Shown here: one piece after another, positions 32,527 through 39,259 of the stretch
Layout of the letters: the number at the start of each line of letters is the position of its first letter
Position numbering within the stretch: the first letter of the stretch is position 1
Source: an uncultured Clostridia bacterium
GTDB lineage: Bacteria > Bacillota > Clostridia > Christensenellales > CAG-917
Length of the DNA stretch: 44,880 nt
Assembly (NCBI GenBank): GCA_947581925.1
Contig: CANPWB010000012.1
Coordinates: 1 to 44,880 of the forward strand
Direction of reading: 5' to 3'
Translations under genes and position numbers: made by a program
The notes under the pieces: model-generated
Told to the model about the DNA's origin: nothing
Seen by the model: the letters and a program-made list of their open reading frames with translations, nothing else
Databases searched by the model: none

Positions 32527-34413
32527 TCACTCTTCCCCGTCGTCGGGATCGTCGGGGTCGGCAAATTCGTCGATGAAGGACGCCTCGACATCGGAGGGGT
32601 CGGATGTGGAGTCTGCGCCCAACGCTTTGAGGATGTCCTGGGCTTTTTTGAGGGAGATGCCGTCTATGGCGGCAAGCTCCTCGGGAGTGCGGTGTTTGAT
32701 CTGCTCCGCGCTGCCGAAGGCTTTGAGAAGTTTCGCGCTCGTTTTGGGACCTACGCCGGGGATGCTTTTCAAGACGCTTTCGCTCATATGTTTACTTCTC
32801 AGGCTGCGGTGGAAAGTTATCGCAAAGCGGTGCGCCTCGTCTCTCACGCGCTGCAAAAGTTGGAGCGCTACGCTATCCTTCGGCAAAATGACCGCCTCGG
32901 TGGGAGCGCTACCCAAAAAAACCTCTTCCTCGCGCTTGGCGAGGGACAATATCTCGATATCCTGCCTTCCGGTGAGCGCCTGCGCCTCTTTCGCGTAGGC
33001 GAGTTGTCCCTTTCCGCCGTCTATGAGCAGGAGGTCGGGGACGGTGGAAAAGCTCTCGTCCTCGCTTGTCGCAAGCTCGCTTAGCCGCCTCGTCAGCACC
33101 TCGCGCATACAGGCAAAGTCGTTGTTGCCCTCTACTGTCTTTATCTTGAATTTGCGGTAGTGGCTCTTTTTCGGCTCGCCGCCCTCGAAAACGACCATAC
33201 TTGCCACCTTATCCGTGCCCGATATGTGGGATATGTCGTACGCCTCTATCCTGTTTGGCAGCGTATGCAGTCCCAAAAGCTCCTTGAGCTGTCTCACCGC
33301 GCCCGAAGTACGCAACTCCCGCCTCTCGTCCTGCGTGCCGTGCTTTGTCATAGCGTCGTAGGCGTTGGAGTGAGCAAGCTCCAAAAGCTGCTTGCGTACG
33401 CCCTGTTTGGGCTCCACCACGCGCACGGTATGCGAACACAGCGCGCACACCGCCTGCTCCAGCGAGCGCATATCCTCGACGCCGTCCGTCACTATCTCGT
33501 CGCAAAGGGGAGCGTTGTTTTTGTAATATTGATAAATATACGACGCGATGTCGTCATCCGCCGCGTCCGCGACAAAGTTGTCCCCGCCTACAAGCTTGCC
33601 GCCGCGCACGACGAGCATATTTATCGCGCTTATTATGCCGTTCGTTTCAAAGGCAAAGATGTCAAGATCGAAATCCTTTGGAAGCGCGCTAACCTGTTTT
33701 CGCACTATCTTGTCGAGCGCCTTGAGCTTGTTTTTGTAGGAGAGCGCTACCTCGAAATTCTCCTCCTCGGCAAAGGCGAGCATGCGCTCCTTGAGGACGC
33801 GCTCCACCTCCCTGTCGTTGCCGCGAAGGAAGTCTATCACCTTTTTTATCTCCGCCTTGTACTCCTCGCTTGTCACCTTGCCCGAGCACGGCGCGAGGCA
33901 CCTGCCGAGGTGCGCGTTGAGACAAGGGCGCGAGGGTTTTGAGAGGTCCCTCTTGCACTCCCGCACCTTGAACGCCGTGTGTATGAGGTCGAAAATATCC
34001 TTGATATTGACGGATTGCATGTATGGTCCGAAATATCTCGCGCCGTCGTTTTTCAGTTTTCTGACCAGCTCGATACGCGGAAACTCCTGTTTCATATCTA
34101 TGCGCAAAAACGGGTACGCCTTGTCGTCCTTGAGCAAAATATTATAGCGCGGGCTGTACTTTTTTATGAGGTTGTTTTCGGTGAGCAGCGCGTCCACCTC
34201 GCTCGCGCAAATGATATAGCGAAAATCCGCCACGTGCTCCAGCATAGCCATGACCTTTGCCGTGCGCGTCGCAAGATTGACAAAATAGGACCTGAGCCTG
34301 TTTTTCAGGTTCTTCGCCTTGCCGACGTAGATGATCTCTCCCGTCTCGTCCATCATGAGATATACGCCGGGGTTTTCGGGCACATCCTTGAGTTTCGCCT
34401 TGAAATCTATCAT
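32527..34413 (-). CDS. uvrC: Excinuclease ABC subunit C
   Basis: A 628-residue UvrC, the nuclease that makes both incisions in nucleotide-excision repair. The N-terminal GIY-YIG domain starts PENPGVYLMMDETGEIIYVG with KAKNLKNRLRSYF. A UVR motif lies near residue 200-235. The RNase H-like nuclease shows DISHISGTDKVASMVVFEGG and DLLLIDGGKGQL. Two helix-hairpin-helix motifs end it (SIPGVGPKTSAKLLKAFGS, IDGISLKKAQDIL), followed by an acidic tail. The ATG at 34413 is chosen: a longer frame to 34524 only translates an R1 repeat. A near-perfect promoter ends 6 bases before this ATG, so the mRNA should be leaderless. Confidence 0.95.
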   Translation of the reverse strand: MIDFKAKLKDVPENPGVYLMMDETGEIIYVGKAKNLKNRLRSYFVNLATRTAKVMAMLEHVADFRYIICASEVDALLTENNLIKKYSPRYNILLKDDKAYPFLRIDMKQEFPRIELVRKLKNDGARYFGPYMQSVNIKDIFDLIHTAFKVRECKRDLSKPSRPCLNAHLGRCLAPCSGKVTSEEYKAEIKKVIDFLRGNDREVERVLKERMLAFAEEENFEVALSYKNKLKALDKIVRKQVSALPKDFDLDIFAFETNGIISAINMLVVRGGKLVGGDNFVADAADDDIASYIYQYYKNNAPLCDEIVTDGVEDMRSLEQAVCALCSHTVRVVEPKQGVRKQLLELAHSNAYDAMTKHGTQDERRELRTSGAVRQLKELLGLHTLPNRIEAYDISHISGTDKVASMVVFEGGEPKKSHYRKFKIKTVEGNNDFACMREVLTRRLSELATSEDESFSTVPDLLLIDGGKGQLAYAKEAQALTGRQDIEILSLAKREEEVFLGSAPTEAVILPKDSVALQLLQRVRDEAHRFAITFHRSLRSKHMSESVLKSIPGVGPKTSAKLLKAFGSAEQIKHRTPEELAAIDGISLKKAQDILKALGADSTSDPSDVEASFIDEFADPDDPDDGEE

Positions 34414-34419
34414 GTCTCT

Positions 34420-34448
34420 ATTATATCCCAAAGCGCAACCTTTGGCAA
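34420..34448 (-). promoter_or_regulatory. Leaderless promoter of uvrC
   Basis: On the minus strand, TTGCCA (34448-34443), 17 bases, TATAAT (34425-34420), then only 6 bases (AGAGAC) before the ATG at 34413. Transcription should start on the start codon or a base away. Confidence 0.85.
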
Positions 34449-34454
34449 CACAAT

Positions 34455-34620
34455 ATAAGTTGTCATTCTGAGCGAAGTCGAAGAATCCCCTTGTCTGAGT
34501 GTAGGCATACCCCTTCTCCAACATTGGATAGAGGTATTCGGGGTCCCCACGAAATTACGCAGTGATATCGTGGGGTGATGTATAGGGGAGGCTCCGCGCT
34601 ATCGCGCGGTGGTGGGGGTC
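34455..34620. repeat. R1 and R2 upstream of uvrC
   Basis: R1 lies at 34461-34490 in the rarer ATTCT/AGAAT class and R2 at 34540-34576 (stem CCCCACGA.../...TCGTGGGG). A CGCGC/GCGCG hairpin follows near 34597-34610. No gene is seen. Confidence 0.75.
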
Positions 34621-34665
34621 ACATTATAAACACATCTCACACAATGCTTTCTGTTTATTTCTGTA

Positions 34666-34839
34666 CTACTTATTACAGAAACAGCCCGTCGTCGTGGCGT
34701 CCGAGGACAAGTTGTTTGTGAGCGTAAGCGCGAAAAGTATCGCGAGCATCACCGTCGCCTCCCTGTCCGATATATTGCCGTCCGCGAAGAACGCGAGCAT
34801 GACTATAAGCAAAAACAAATACCAATTGTCGCCGAACAT
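34666..34839 (-). CDS. Small membrane protein with C-terminal Cys-x-Cys
   Basis: A 57-residue protein with two hydrophobic segments (NWYLFLLIVMLAFFAD and ATVMLAILFALTLT) joined by a short polar turn, ending in GCFCNK. I do not recognise a family. The ATG at 34839 is preferred to the one at 34842 because AGGAGG then sits 6 bases upstream. It is divergent from an ArsR-family gene, and its promoter overlaps repeats that look like ArsR sites. A metal- or thiol-linked membrane role is a reasonable guess: the terminal Cys pair could bind metal. It is followed by no visible terminator. Confidence 0.65.
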   Translation of the reverse strand: MFGDNWYLFLLIVMLAFFADGNISDREATVMLAILFALTLTNNLSSDATTTGCFCNK

Positions 34840-34859
34840 CATCCCCTCCTTTGCGCAAC

Positions 34860-34889
34860 AGTATATGCCCGCGAGCCTCGCCCTGTGAA
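34860..34889 (-). promoter_or_regulatory. Promoter of the small membrane protein gene
   Basis: On the minus strand, TTCACA (34889-34884), 18 bases, TATACT (34865-34860), followed by the AGGAGG ribosome-binding site. The -35 box overlaps the first CATATCCGCATATG-type site region. Confidence 0.6.
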
Positions 34890-34968
34890 CATATCCGCAT
34901 ATGACAAAAAATCGCATATCCGCACATATGGCGACAAATGCTTACACTCTTTTTATGTTCATATGCCG
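34886..34968. promoter_or_regulatory. Candidate ArsR operator sites
   Basis: GTGAACATATCCGCATATG (34885-34903) and CATATCCGCACATATG (34915-34930) start their CATATCCGCA cores 25 bases apart. GTTCATATGCC follows at 34957-34967, in reverse sense to TGAACATAT. AT-rich (T)GAACATAT half-sites are typical of ArsR/SmtB operators. They cover both divergent promoters. Confidence 0.5.
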
Positions 34969-34980
34969 TATTATCGAAGT

Positions 34981-35313
34981 ATGGAAAAATTGATAGACGA
35001 CGAGACCGAAGCAACCGTAAAAAGCTTTTTGCCCAACAACGCGACGCTGTACTCCCTCGCGGAGTTTTTCTCCGCCTGCAGCGACGTCACGAGAGCAAAG
35101 ATAATCTGCGCCCTCTCCATATCCGAGCTGTGCGTAAGCGACCTAAGCCGTATTTTAAAGCTCAATCAGACCACATGCTCGCACCAGCTCCGTCTTTTGC
35201 GCGCTGCCGACATAGTACAGCAAAGACGCGAAGGGAAAGTCATCTACTATTCAATAAAAAGCCCTAAAATAGAGGACGTCCTGCTCGCAGGAGTCAATTT
35301 TCTGAATTTGTGA
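34981..35313 (+). CDS. ArsR/SmtB-family metalloregulator
   Basis: A 110-residue winged-helix repressor. ISELCVSDLSRILKLNQTTC followed by SHQLRLLRAADIV spans the DNA-binding helices, and REGKVIYYSIKS is the wing. The alpha-3 motif ELCVxDL keeps one Cys of the usual metal site. Further Cys residues stand in FFSACSDV and in QTTCSH. The C-terminal alpha-5 helix (KIEDVLLAGVNFLNL) lacks His/Asp ligands, so an alpha-5 zinc site is unlikely. The divergent small membrane protein with a CxC end is the likely target. A TATTAT box ends 6 bases before the ATG and no Shine-Dalgarno is seen, but the -35 box is poor. R4 copy J begins 9 bases after the stop codon. Confidence 0.9.
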   Translation: MEKLIDDETEATVKSFLPNNATLYSLAEFFSACSDVTRAKIICALSISELCVSDLSRILKLNQTTCSHQLRLLRAADIVQQRREGKVIYYSIKSPKIEDVLLAGVNFLNL

Positions 35314-35321
35314 GCTTATGT

Positions 35322-35545
35322 GGGCTACGCGCCCACACTGCGGCAAGGGACTTCGTCGTCCCACGCAGGGCTGCTCGCCCCGCACGCCCCAGGTGGGGCG
35401 CTGCCCCACACCCCGGCAAAGGGCGATTTGCCCTTTGCGATCCTAAGCTAAAAACGCGCGAACGTCGCAACTTTTCGTTGCTAGTTCGCGCGTTTTGATT
35501 TGTATGCAAGCGTCAAAACTCCTGCGAGAAAGCGTGATATTGACG
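35322..35545 (+). repeat. R4 element, copy J, long form (3' of arsR)
   Basis: GTGGGCTACGCGCCCAC comes first, then GGGAC-type, GCAGGGCT-type and extra GTGGGGC...GCCCCAC hairpins, and AAAGGGC/GCCCTTT. The central stem CGCGCGAAC/GTTCGCGCG has a GCAAC/GTTGC tip, a third covariant of the apical stem. The tail ends GATATTGACGGACG. Confidence 0.85.
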
Positions 35546-35835
35546 GACGTTTTGTGTGAGCGATTAACGTTACCTTTGTCTGAGCGACATTGGGGTCCCC
35601 ACGAAATTACGCAGTGATTTCGTGGGGTATAACAAGGGGATTCCTCGACGCCTTACCCCAAAAAATCACTTCGTAATTGTTTTGGGGCCCCCTTATTGCT
35701 CGGAATGACACTTTTAATTATTCTGTCATGCTGAGCTTGTCGAAGCATCCCCTAGTCCGAGCGAATAAACGCACCCATTGTCCGAGAGTTCTTATACACG
35801 GAAGGGGACGTCCGTAAACAGGCACACTCAGACAA
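35546..35835. repeat. Repeat mosaic; R2 nested in R1
   Basis: R2 lies at 35592-35629 with a perfect CCCCACGAAAT/ATTTCGTGGGG stem. An R1 of the ATTCC/GGAAT class (35637-35710) is split by R2 (35654-35692). R1 lies at 35724-35752 (ATGCT/AGCAT). R7 linkers run to 35835. No gene is seen. Confidence 0.8.
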
Positions 35836-35860
35836 AATTCACGCTATACGCTCAACTCAT

Positions 35861-36571
35861 CTATGTTTGAGAATTATCAGGCGGGTCTTTCGCGTCACCG
35901 CCATCTTGCCCCATCTCATCGTCTCCCTCATCTTCCCCTGTTTCCTTTGGGTAGATGTCTTGCTCCAGGAGCTCTTCCTCGAAGGGGTCCTCGTCGTCGT
36001 AGGCGGGGGCGGGCTCTTCCTCGCCCTTTTGCTTTCTGCCTCTGAGCACCCTGCCCACTATTACGCCGAGCTTGGAGTAGATGAAAACAAGTATGACGTC
36101 CACCGCCAAAAGCAATACGGAACCTATGATAGCGATCGCCCAGTACGGCAATATCTCCATGATAGACGCGTCCACGACTATGGTGCCCAGCACATAGTAC
36201 AAGAGCGCGAGCGCGCCGTTGATGTATACGAGCTTTATCGGCAGTTGGATATACCACTTGACATGCAGGTTGTACATCGTCCCCGCGATGAGCGCCATAG
36301 GCCCGAAATAGACTATATAGCCCGCGATGACCGTGACGTCCGAGCCCGCGATAAAAAAGCTAGCCACGCCCGAAACGACGAGCGCCGCCACGCTTGAAAA
36401 CCAATATCTTTTTGAAAGCGGGATCATTATGCTGAGTCCCGCGGCAATAAAAAAGGCGACCGTGGTAAAGCGGACGTACACCCCAAGCGTCACAAAGATT
36501 ATCGCAAGTGCCGCCGATATGCCTGCAAGCGCAAGCGAGTATATCATGTCCGAACGGTCGATCTTTTTCAT
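35861..36571 (-). CDS. Integral membrane protein of unknown function
   Basis: A 236-residue protein with about six hydrophobic segments in residues 10-175, loosely like the S component of an ECF vitamin transporter (short loops, a GAL/YVLG pattern), followed by a basic stretch (RVLRGRKQKG) and a long acidic, proline-containing cytoplasmic tail of about 55 residues. I do not recognise a family and would not assign a substrate. The ATG at 36571 begins MKKIDRSDMIYSLALAGISA. It lies downstream of a terminator-like hairpin that separates it from the J-like gene, so it probably has its own promoter. Confidence 0.75.
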   Translation of the reverse strand: MKKIDRSDMIYSLALAGISAALAIIFVTLGVYVRFTTVAFFIAAGLSIMIPLSKRYWFSSVAALVVSGVASFFIAGSDVTVIAGYIVYFGPMALIAGTMYNLHVKWYIQLPIKLVYINGALALLYYVLGTIVVDASIMEILPYWAIAIIGSVLLLAVDVILVFIYSKLGVIVGRVLRGRKQKGEEEPAPAYDDEDPFEEELLEQDIYPKETGEDEGDDEMGQDGGDAKDPPDNSQT

Positions 36572-36630
36572 AAATTCAAATCAATCTACGCCGCGTCCAC
36601 CGCCGTCGTACGCGCGGGTCAAGTCGCGCA

Positions 36631-36690
36631 AATTTTGGGCAAAGTGTTCTAAATAGCGGCAATTTTGAGAAAAGTATTATAAAAATTGTG
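36631..36690. repeat. 30-bp imperfect tandem direct repeat
   Basis: 36631-36660 and 36661-36690 align base for base (AATTTTGgGcAAAGTgTTcT then AAATA/AAAAA); the first ends in GCGGC, the second in TTGTG. The second copy supplies the left arm of the AT-rich hairpin. It lies upstream of the membrane protein gene and could be a regulator site. Confidence 0.5.
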
Positions 36691-36708
36691 ACATTTTATA
36701 ATACTTTT
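36670..36708 (-). terminator. AT-rich bidirectional hairpin
   Basis: AAAAGTATTATAAAA (36670-36684) and its exact complement (36694-36708) form a 15-bp stem with a 9-base loop. It starts 10 bases after the J-like gene's stop codon. The stem is unusually AT-rich for an intrinsic terminator. Confidence 0.6.
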
Positions 36709-36717
36709 CCTCTAATT

Positions 36718-37371
36718 TTAACAACAGCGGATGAGATCCCCGCCCATGCACTCGCAGCAGCAATCCGCGCACCAAAGCGCTTGACATGCCGCGCAACAGC
36801 CGTCCGTAGCGTCCGCGGGCGCTTGCGAATAGCTTCTGTTTGTCTGCGGCTGTTGCGGATTTGAGGCAGAGCCGTAAACTCCGCTCGATCCTTCCCTGTC
36901 ATAGGGACGGGAGCCGTCCATCTTCTTTTTGAGGTTGTCGAGCGCCTTTTGGTATTTCGCGTTGCTCGGCTCCATCTGCAGCGCGATCTCAAGTTGATTG
37001 CGGCTGTCGTTCAGCCAATTTTTCTCATAGAATACTATGGACTGCATATAGTGCCACTCGGGACCGCGATAGGATATCTTGTCGAGCTCTCTCTGCGCTT
37101 GCTCCACATTCTTGTCGCGTATCGCCTGCTTGACCGCCTCATAGTTGGACTCGCCGTCCCCCGAGACTTCCGCATTTTCGTGCGTGGATTCCATAGCGTC
37201 GTTGTATGCGCCCTCGAGCAACTCAAGCTGTCTTGCCGCCTCCGCGCCGCTTTCGCCCTCGTCGAAGAGGTGAGCCTTCAGCTCCTCTTTTTTTGATTTG
37301 TACGCCTCCTCGATCTCGCTCTGAGTGGCATTCCTGTCGATCCCCAAGATCACAAACGGGTCATTTGGCAT
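36718..37371 (-). CDS. J-like/TPR protein with cysteine-rich tail
   Basis: A 217-residue protein. Residues 1-62 look like a DnaJ domain (DPFVILGIDRNATQSEIEEA, YKSKKEELKAHLF) but the HPD tripeptide needed to stimulate DnaK is missing. Residues about 75-145 resemble TPR helices (AIRDKNVEQAQRELDKI, NDSRNQLEIALQMEPSNAKY). A Ser/Gln-rich linker follows. The last 26 residues hold 10 cysteines, in CC, CxxC and CCC clusters ending RCC, suggesting metal binding or lipid attachment. It overlaps the upstream DUF5685 gene by 22 bases and has AAAGGAG before its ATG. The pair probably acts together; the process is unknown. Confidence 0.85.
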   Translation of the reverse strand: MPNDPFVILGIDRNATQSEIEEAYKSKKEELKAHLFDEGESGAEAARQLELLEGAYNDAMESTHENAEVSGDGESNYEAVKQAIRDKNVEQAQRELDKISYRGPEWHYMQSIVFYEKNWLNDSRNQLEIALQMEPSNAKYQKALDNLKKKMDGSRPYDREGSSGVYGSASNPQQPQTNRSYSQAPADATDGCCAACQALWCADCCCECMGGDLIRCC

Positions 37372-38210
37372 TTTTCTTCTCCTTTAAGCAATCTGTCCAT
37401 TTGCATGCGTATCCCAAGATACACCGTGTTGCTCAGCACTCCCTCGTAAAGTCTTATTTCCATGAGGTTGTAACTGCCTACAAGTTTGTTGTAGGTGGAG
37501 CCGAGCAAAAACTCAAGCTCCTCCCTGTTTTTCGTCAAAAACTCCTGTTTTGTTTGGCACCCGCCCAAACTTGCGATGAGCGGATTGTATCTCTTCTTTT
37601 TGAAGTCCTTTTCCACGTCGTCCACTGCGTCCATGATGTAAACCATTCTCCCGAGGTTGTAGGTGAAGGTGTCGATGTTGTCGTCCGTCTCCATAAACTC
37701 GCGCGTGATGTCCCGCATGAGCGAGGCAAACGTATCCGCAGTAGCGTCAATGCTGTCGCAATTTTCCGCCTCGAGCGCTCTCAATGCGGCAAATCTCTCC
37801 TTCATCATCTCGTCTATCTTCGGCATGCGACTTGCCGCCTTTTTCTTCCTTATGGCAAGCCTCCACATGAGGGGCGCGCGGGACGCCTTGCCGTCGTGCA
37901 CGTCGTCGTCCAAGTTGTAATAAACAAGCAACACGGCGAGGTCCGCCATCTTGCGACTCAGCTCGTCGACGGCGACGGACACTTTGCGCTTGCCGTTGTA
38001 GACGCACATCTTGCGCTCGAATGTGACTTCCTGCCCCATGAGGCTGTGAAGGAGCACGCTGTAAAATGTCACGTCATAGTTGGTGCAAAGCCTCGTAGGT
38101 TGCGAGCCTGTCTTTCCGAGCGCCCTGCACAGCCCGCAATAGAATGCCTGAAAGACGTTAAAGTCCTTGATGTACATATTGTTTTTGTCAGGTATAACGT
38201 ATCCAAACAT
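37350..38210 (-). CDS. DUF5685 family protein
   Basis: A 286-residue protein with the DUF5685 hallmark start MFGYVIPDKNNMYIKDF and FYCGLCRALGKTGSQPTR, then TNYDVTFYSVLLHSLMG. Paired cysteines in CGLC and later single Cys residues suggest metal or redox chemistry. The long helical middle contains LGRMVYIMDAVDDVEKDFK, which resembles the Asp-rich helices of isoprenoid-synthase folds; this is only a resemblance. It precedes and overlaps the J-like Cys-rich gene. It follows trpS by 43 bases. Function unknown. Confidence 0.85.
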   Translation of the reverse strand: MFGYVIPDKNNMYIKDFNVFQAFYCGLCRALGKTGSQPTRLCTNYDVTFYSVLLHSLMGQEVTFERKMCVYNGKRKVSVAVDELSRKMADLAVLLVYYNLDDDVHDGKASRAPLMWRLAIRKKKAASRMPKIDEMMKERFAALRALEAENCDSIDATADTFASLMRDITREFMETDDNIDTFTYNLGRMVYIMDAVDDVEKDFKKKRYNPLIASLGGCQTKQEFLTKNREELEFLLGSTYNKLVGSYNLMEIRLYEGVLSNTVYLGIRMQMDRLLKGEEKCQMTRL

Positions 38211-38253
38211 ATCCTTTATTATGCGCGCTTTTTATTAAATGAGTATGAAAGTC

Positions 38254-39249
38254 TCAAAACGAGATGAGTCCCACTCTCTTTTTGACCTTGCGCAGAGTCT
38301 TTTCGGCGAGGTATGCAGCCTTCTGAGCGCCTTCCTTTGCGACGGACGCGAGGTACTCCTTGTCCGCGATGTATCTTGCATACTCGCGGCGAATAGGCTC
38401 GAAAGTGGCGGCGACCGCCTCTCCCACGGCTATCTTGAAGGTGCCGTAGCCCTGTCCCGCGAATTCCTTTTCCACTTCCGAAGGCGCCTTGTCGCAAATC
38501 GCGGCGTAGATGTTGATGAGGTTGCTGACTCCGGGCTTATCCTCGCGCACTACTATCTCGTTGCCGCTGTCCGTGACGGCGCGCTTGAACTTCCTTATTA
38601 TCGTAGCCTCGTCGTCTATGACGGCGACGTAGGCGTTGGGATCGGGGTCGGATTTGGACATCTTCGCGGTCGGGTCCTGCAAGGAGCATATTTTTGCGCC
38701 CACGGTCGGAATGTACGCCTCGGGCACCTTGAACGTCTCGCCGTAGCGGTTGTTGAAACGTATAGCGATATCCCTCGTCAGCTCGAGGTGTTGTTTTTGG
38801 TCCACGCCGACGGGAACGAGGTCGGATTGGAACATCAATATATCCGCCGCCATAAGCACGGGATAATCCATGAGCCCCATATTGATGTTGTCCGCATGTT
38901 TTGCGCTCTTGTCCTTAAACTGCGTCATGCGCGACGCCTCGCCCACATAGGTGTTGCAGTTGAGTATCCACTGAAGCTCCGTATGCTGGTGTACCTGCGA
39001 CTGGAAGTATATTATCGCCTTTTCGGGGTCCAGCCCCATGGCAAGATATTGTGCGAAAAAGCTCAGCGCTGTCTGTCTGAACTCCGCAGGCTCGCGCCTC
39101 AGCGTGAGCGCGTGCAAGTCGGCGATGAAAAATATGCTGTCGAAATCCGACTGCATCTTGCGCCAATTGTTGACCGCGCCGATGTAGTTGCCGAGCGTAA
39201 TTGTGCCCGTAGGCTGTATGCCGCTTACTATCCTCTTTTTTTCATCCAT
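38254..39249 (-). CDS. trpS: Tryptophanyl-tRNA synthetase
   Basis: A 331-residue class I aminoacyl-tRNA synthetase, the usual bacterial length. The HIGH-like motif is TLGNYIGA at residues 18-25, preceded by GIQPTG. The KMSKS loop reads AKMSKSDPDPN. GVDQKQHLELTRDIA is the tryptophan/adenylate pocket. It charges tRNA-Trp. AGAGGA precedes the ATG. It lies 10 bases after the threonine-synthase-like gene and 43 before DUF5685, within one minus-strand block. No T-box leader is seen next to it. Confidence 0.97.
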   Translation of the reverse strand: MDEKKRIVSGIQPTGTITLGNYIGAVNNWRKMQSDFDSIFFIADLHALTLRREPAEFRQTALSFFAQYLAMGLDPEKAIIYFQSQVHQHTELQWILNCNTYVGEASRMTQFKDKSAKHADNINMGLMDYPVLMAADILMFQSDLVPVGVDQKQHLELTRDIAIRFNNRYGETFKVPEAYIPTVGAKICSLQDPTAKMSKSDPDPNAYVAVIDDEATIIRKFKRAVTDSGNEIVVREDKPGVSNLINIYAAICDKAPSEVEKEFAGQGYGTFKIAVGEAVAATFEPIRREYARYIADKEYLASVAKEGAQKAAYLAEKTLRKVKKRVGLISF

Positions 39250-39259
39250 AATGTATCCT

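Noticed and set aside
34414-34524. N-terminal extension of uvrC
   Set aside because: These codons translate an R1 repeat and the promoter region. UvrC proteins begin near MIDFKAKLKDVPENPGVY.
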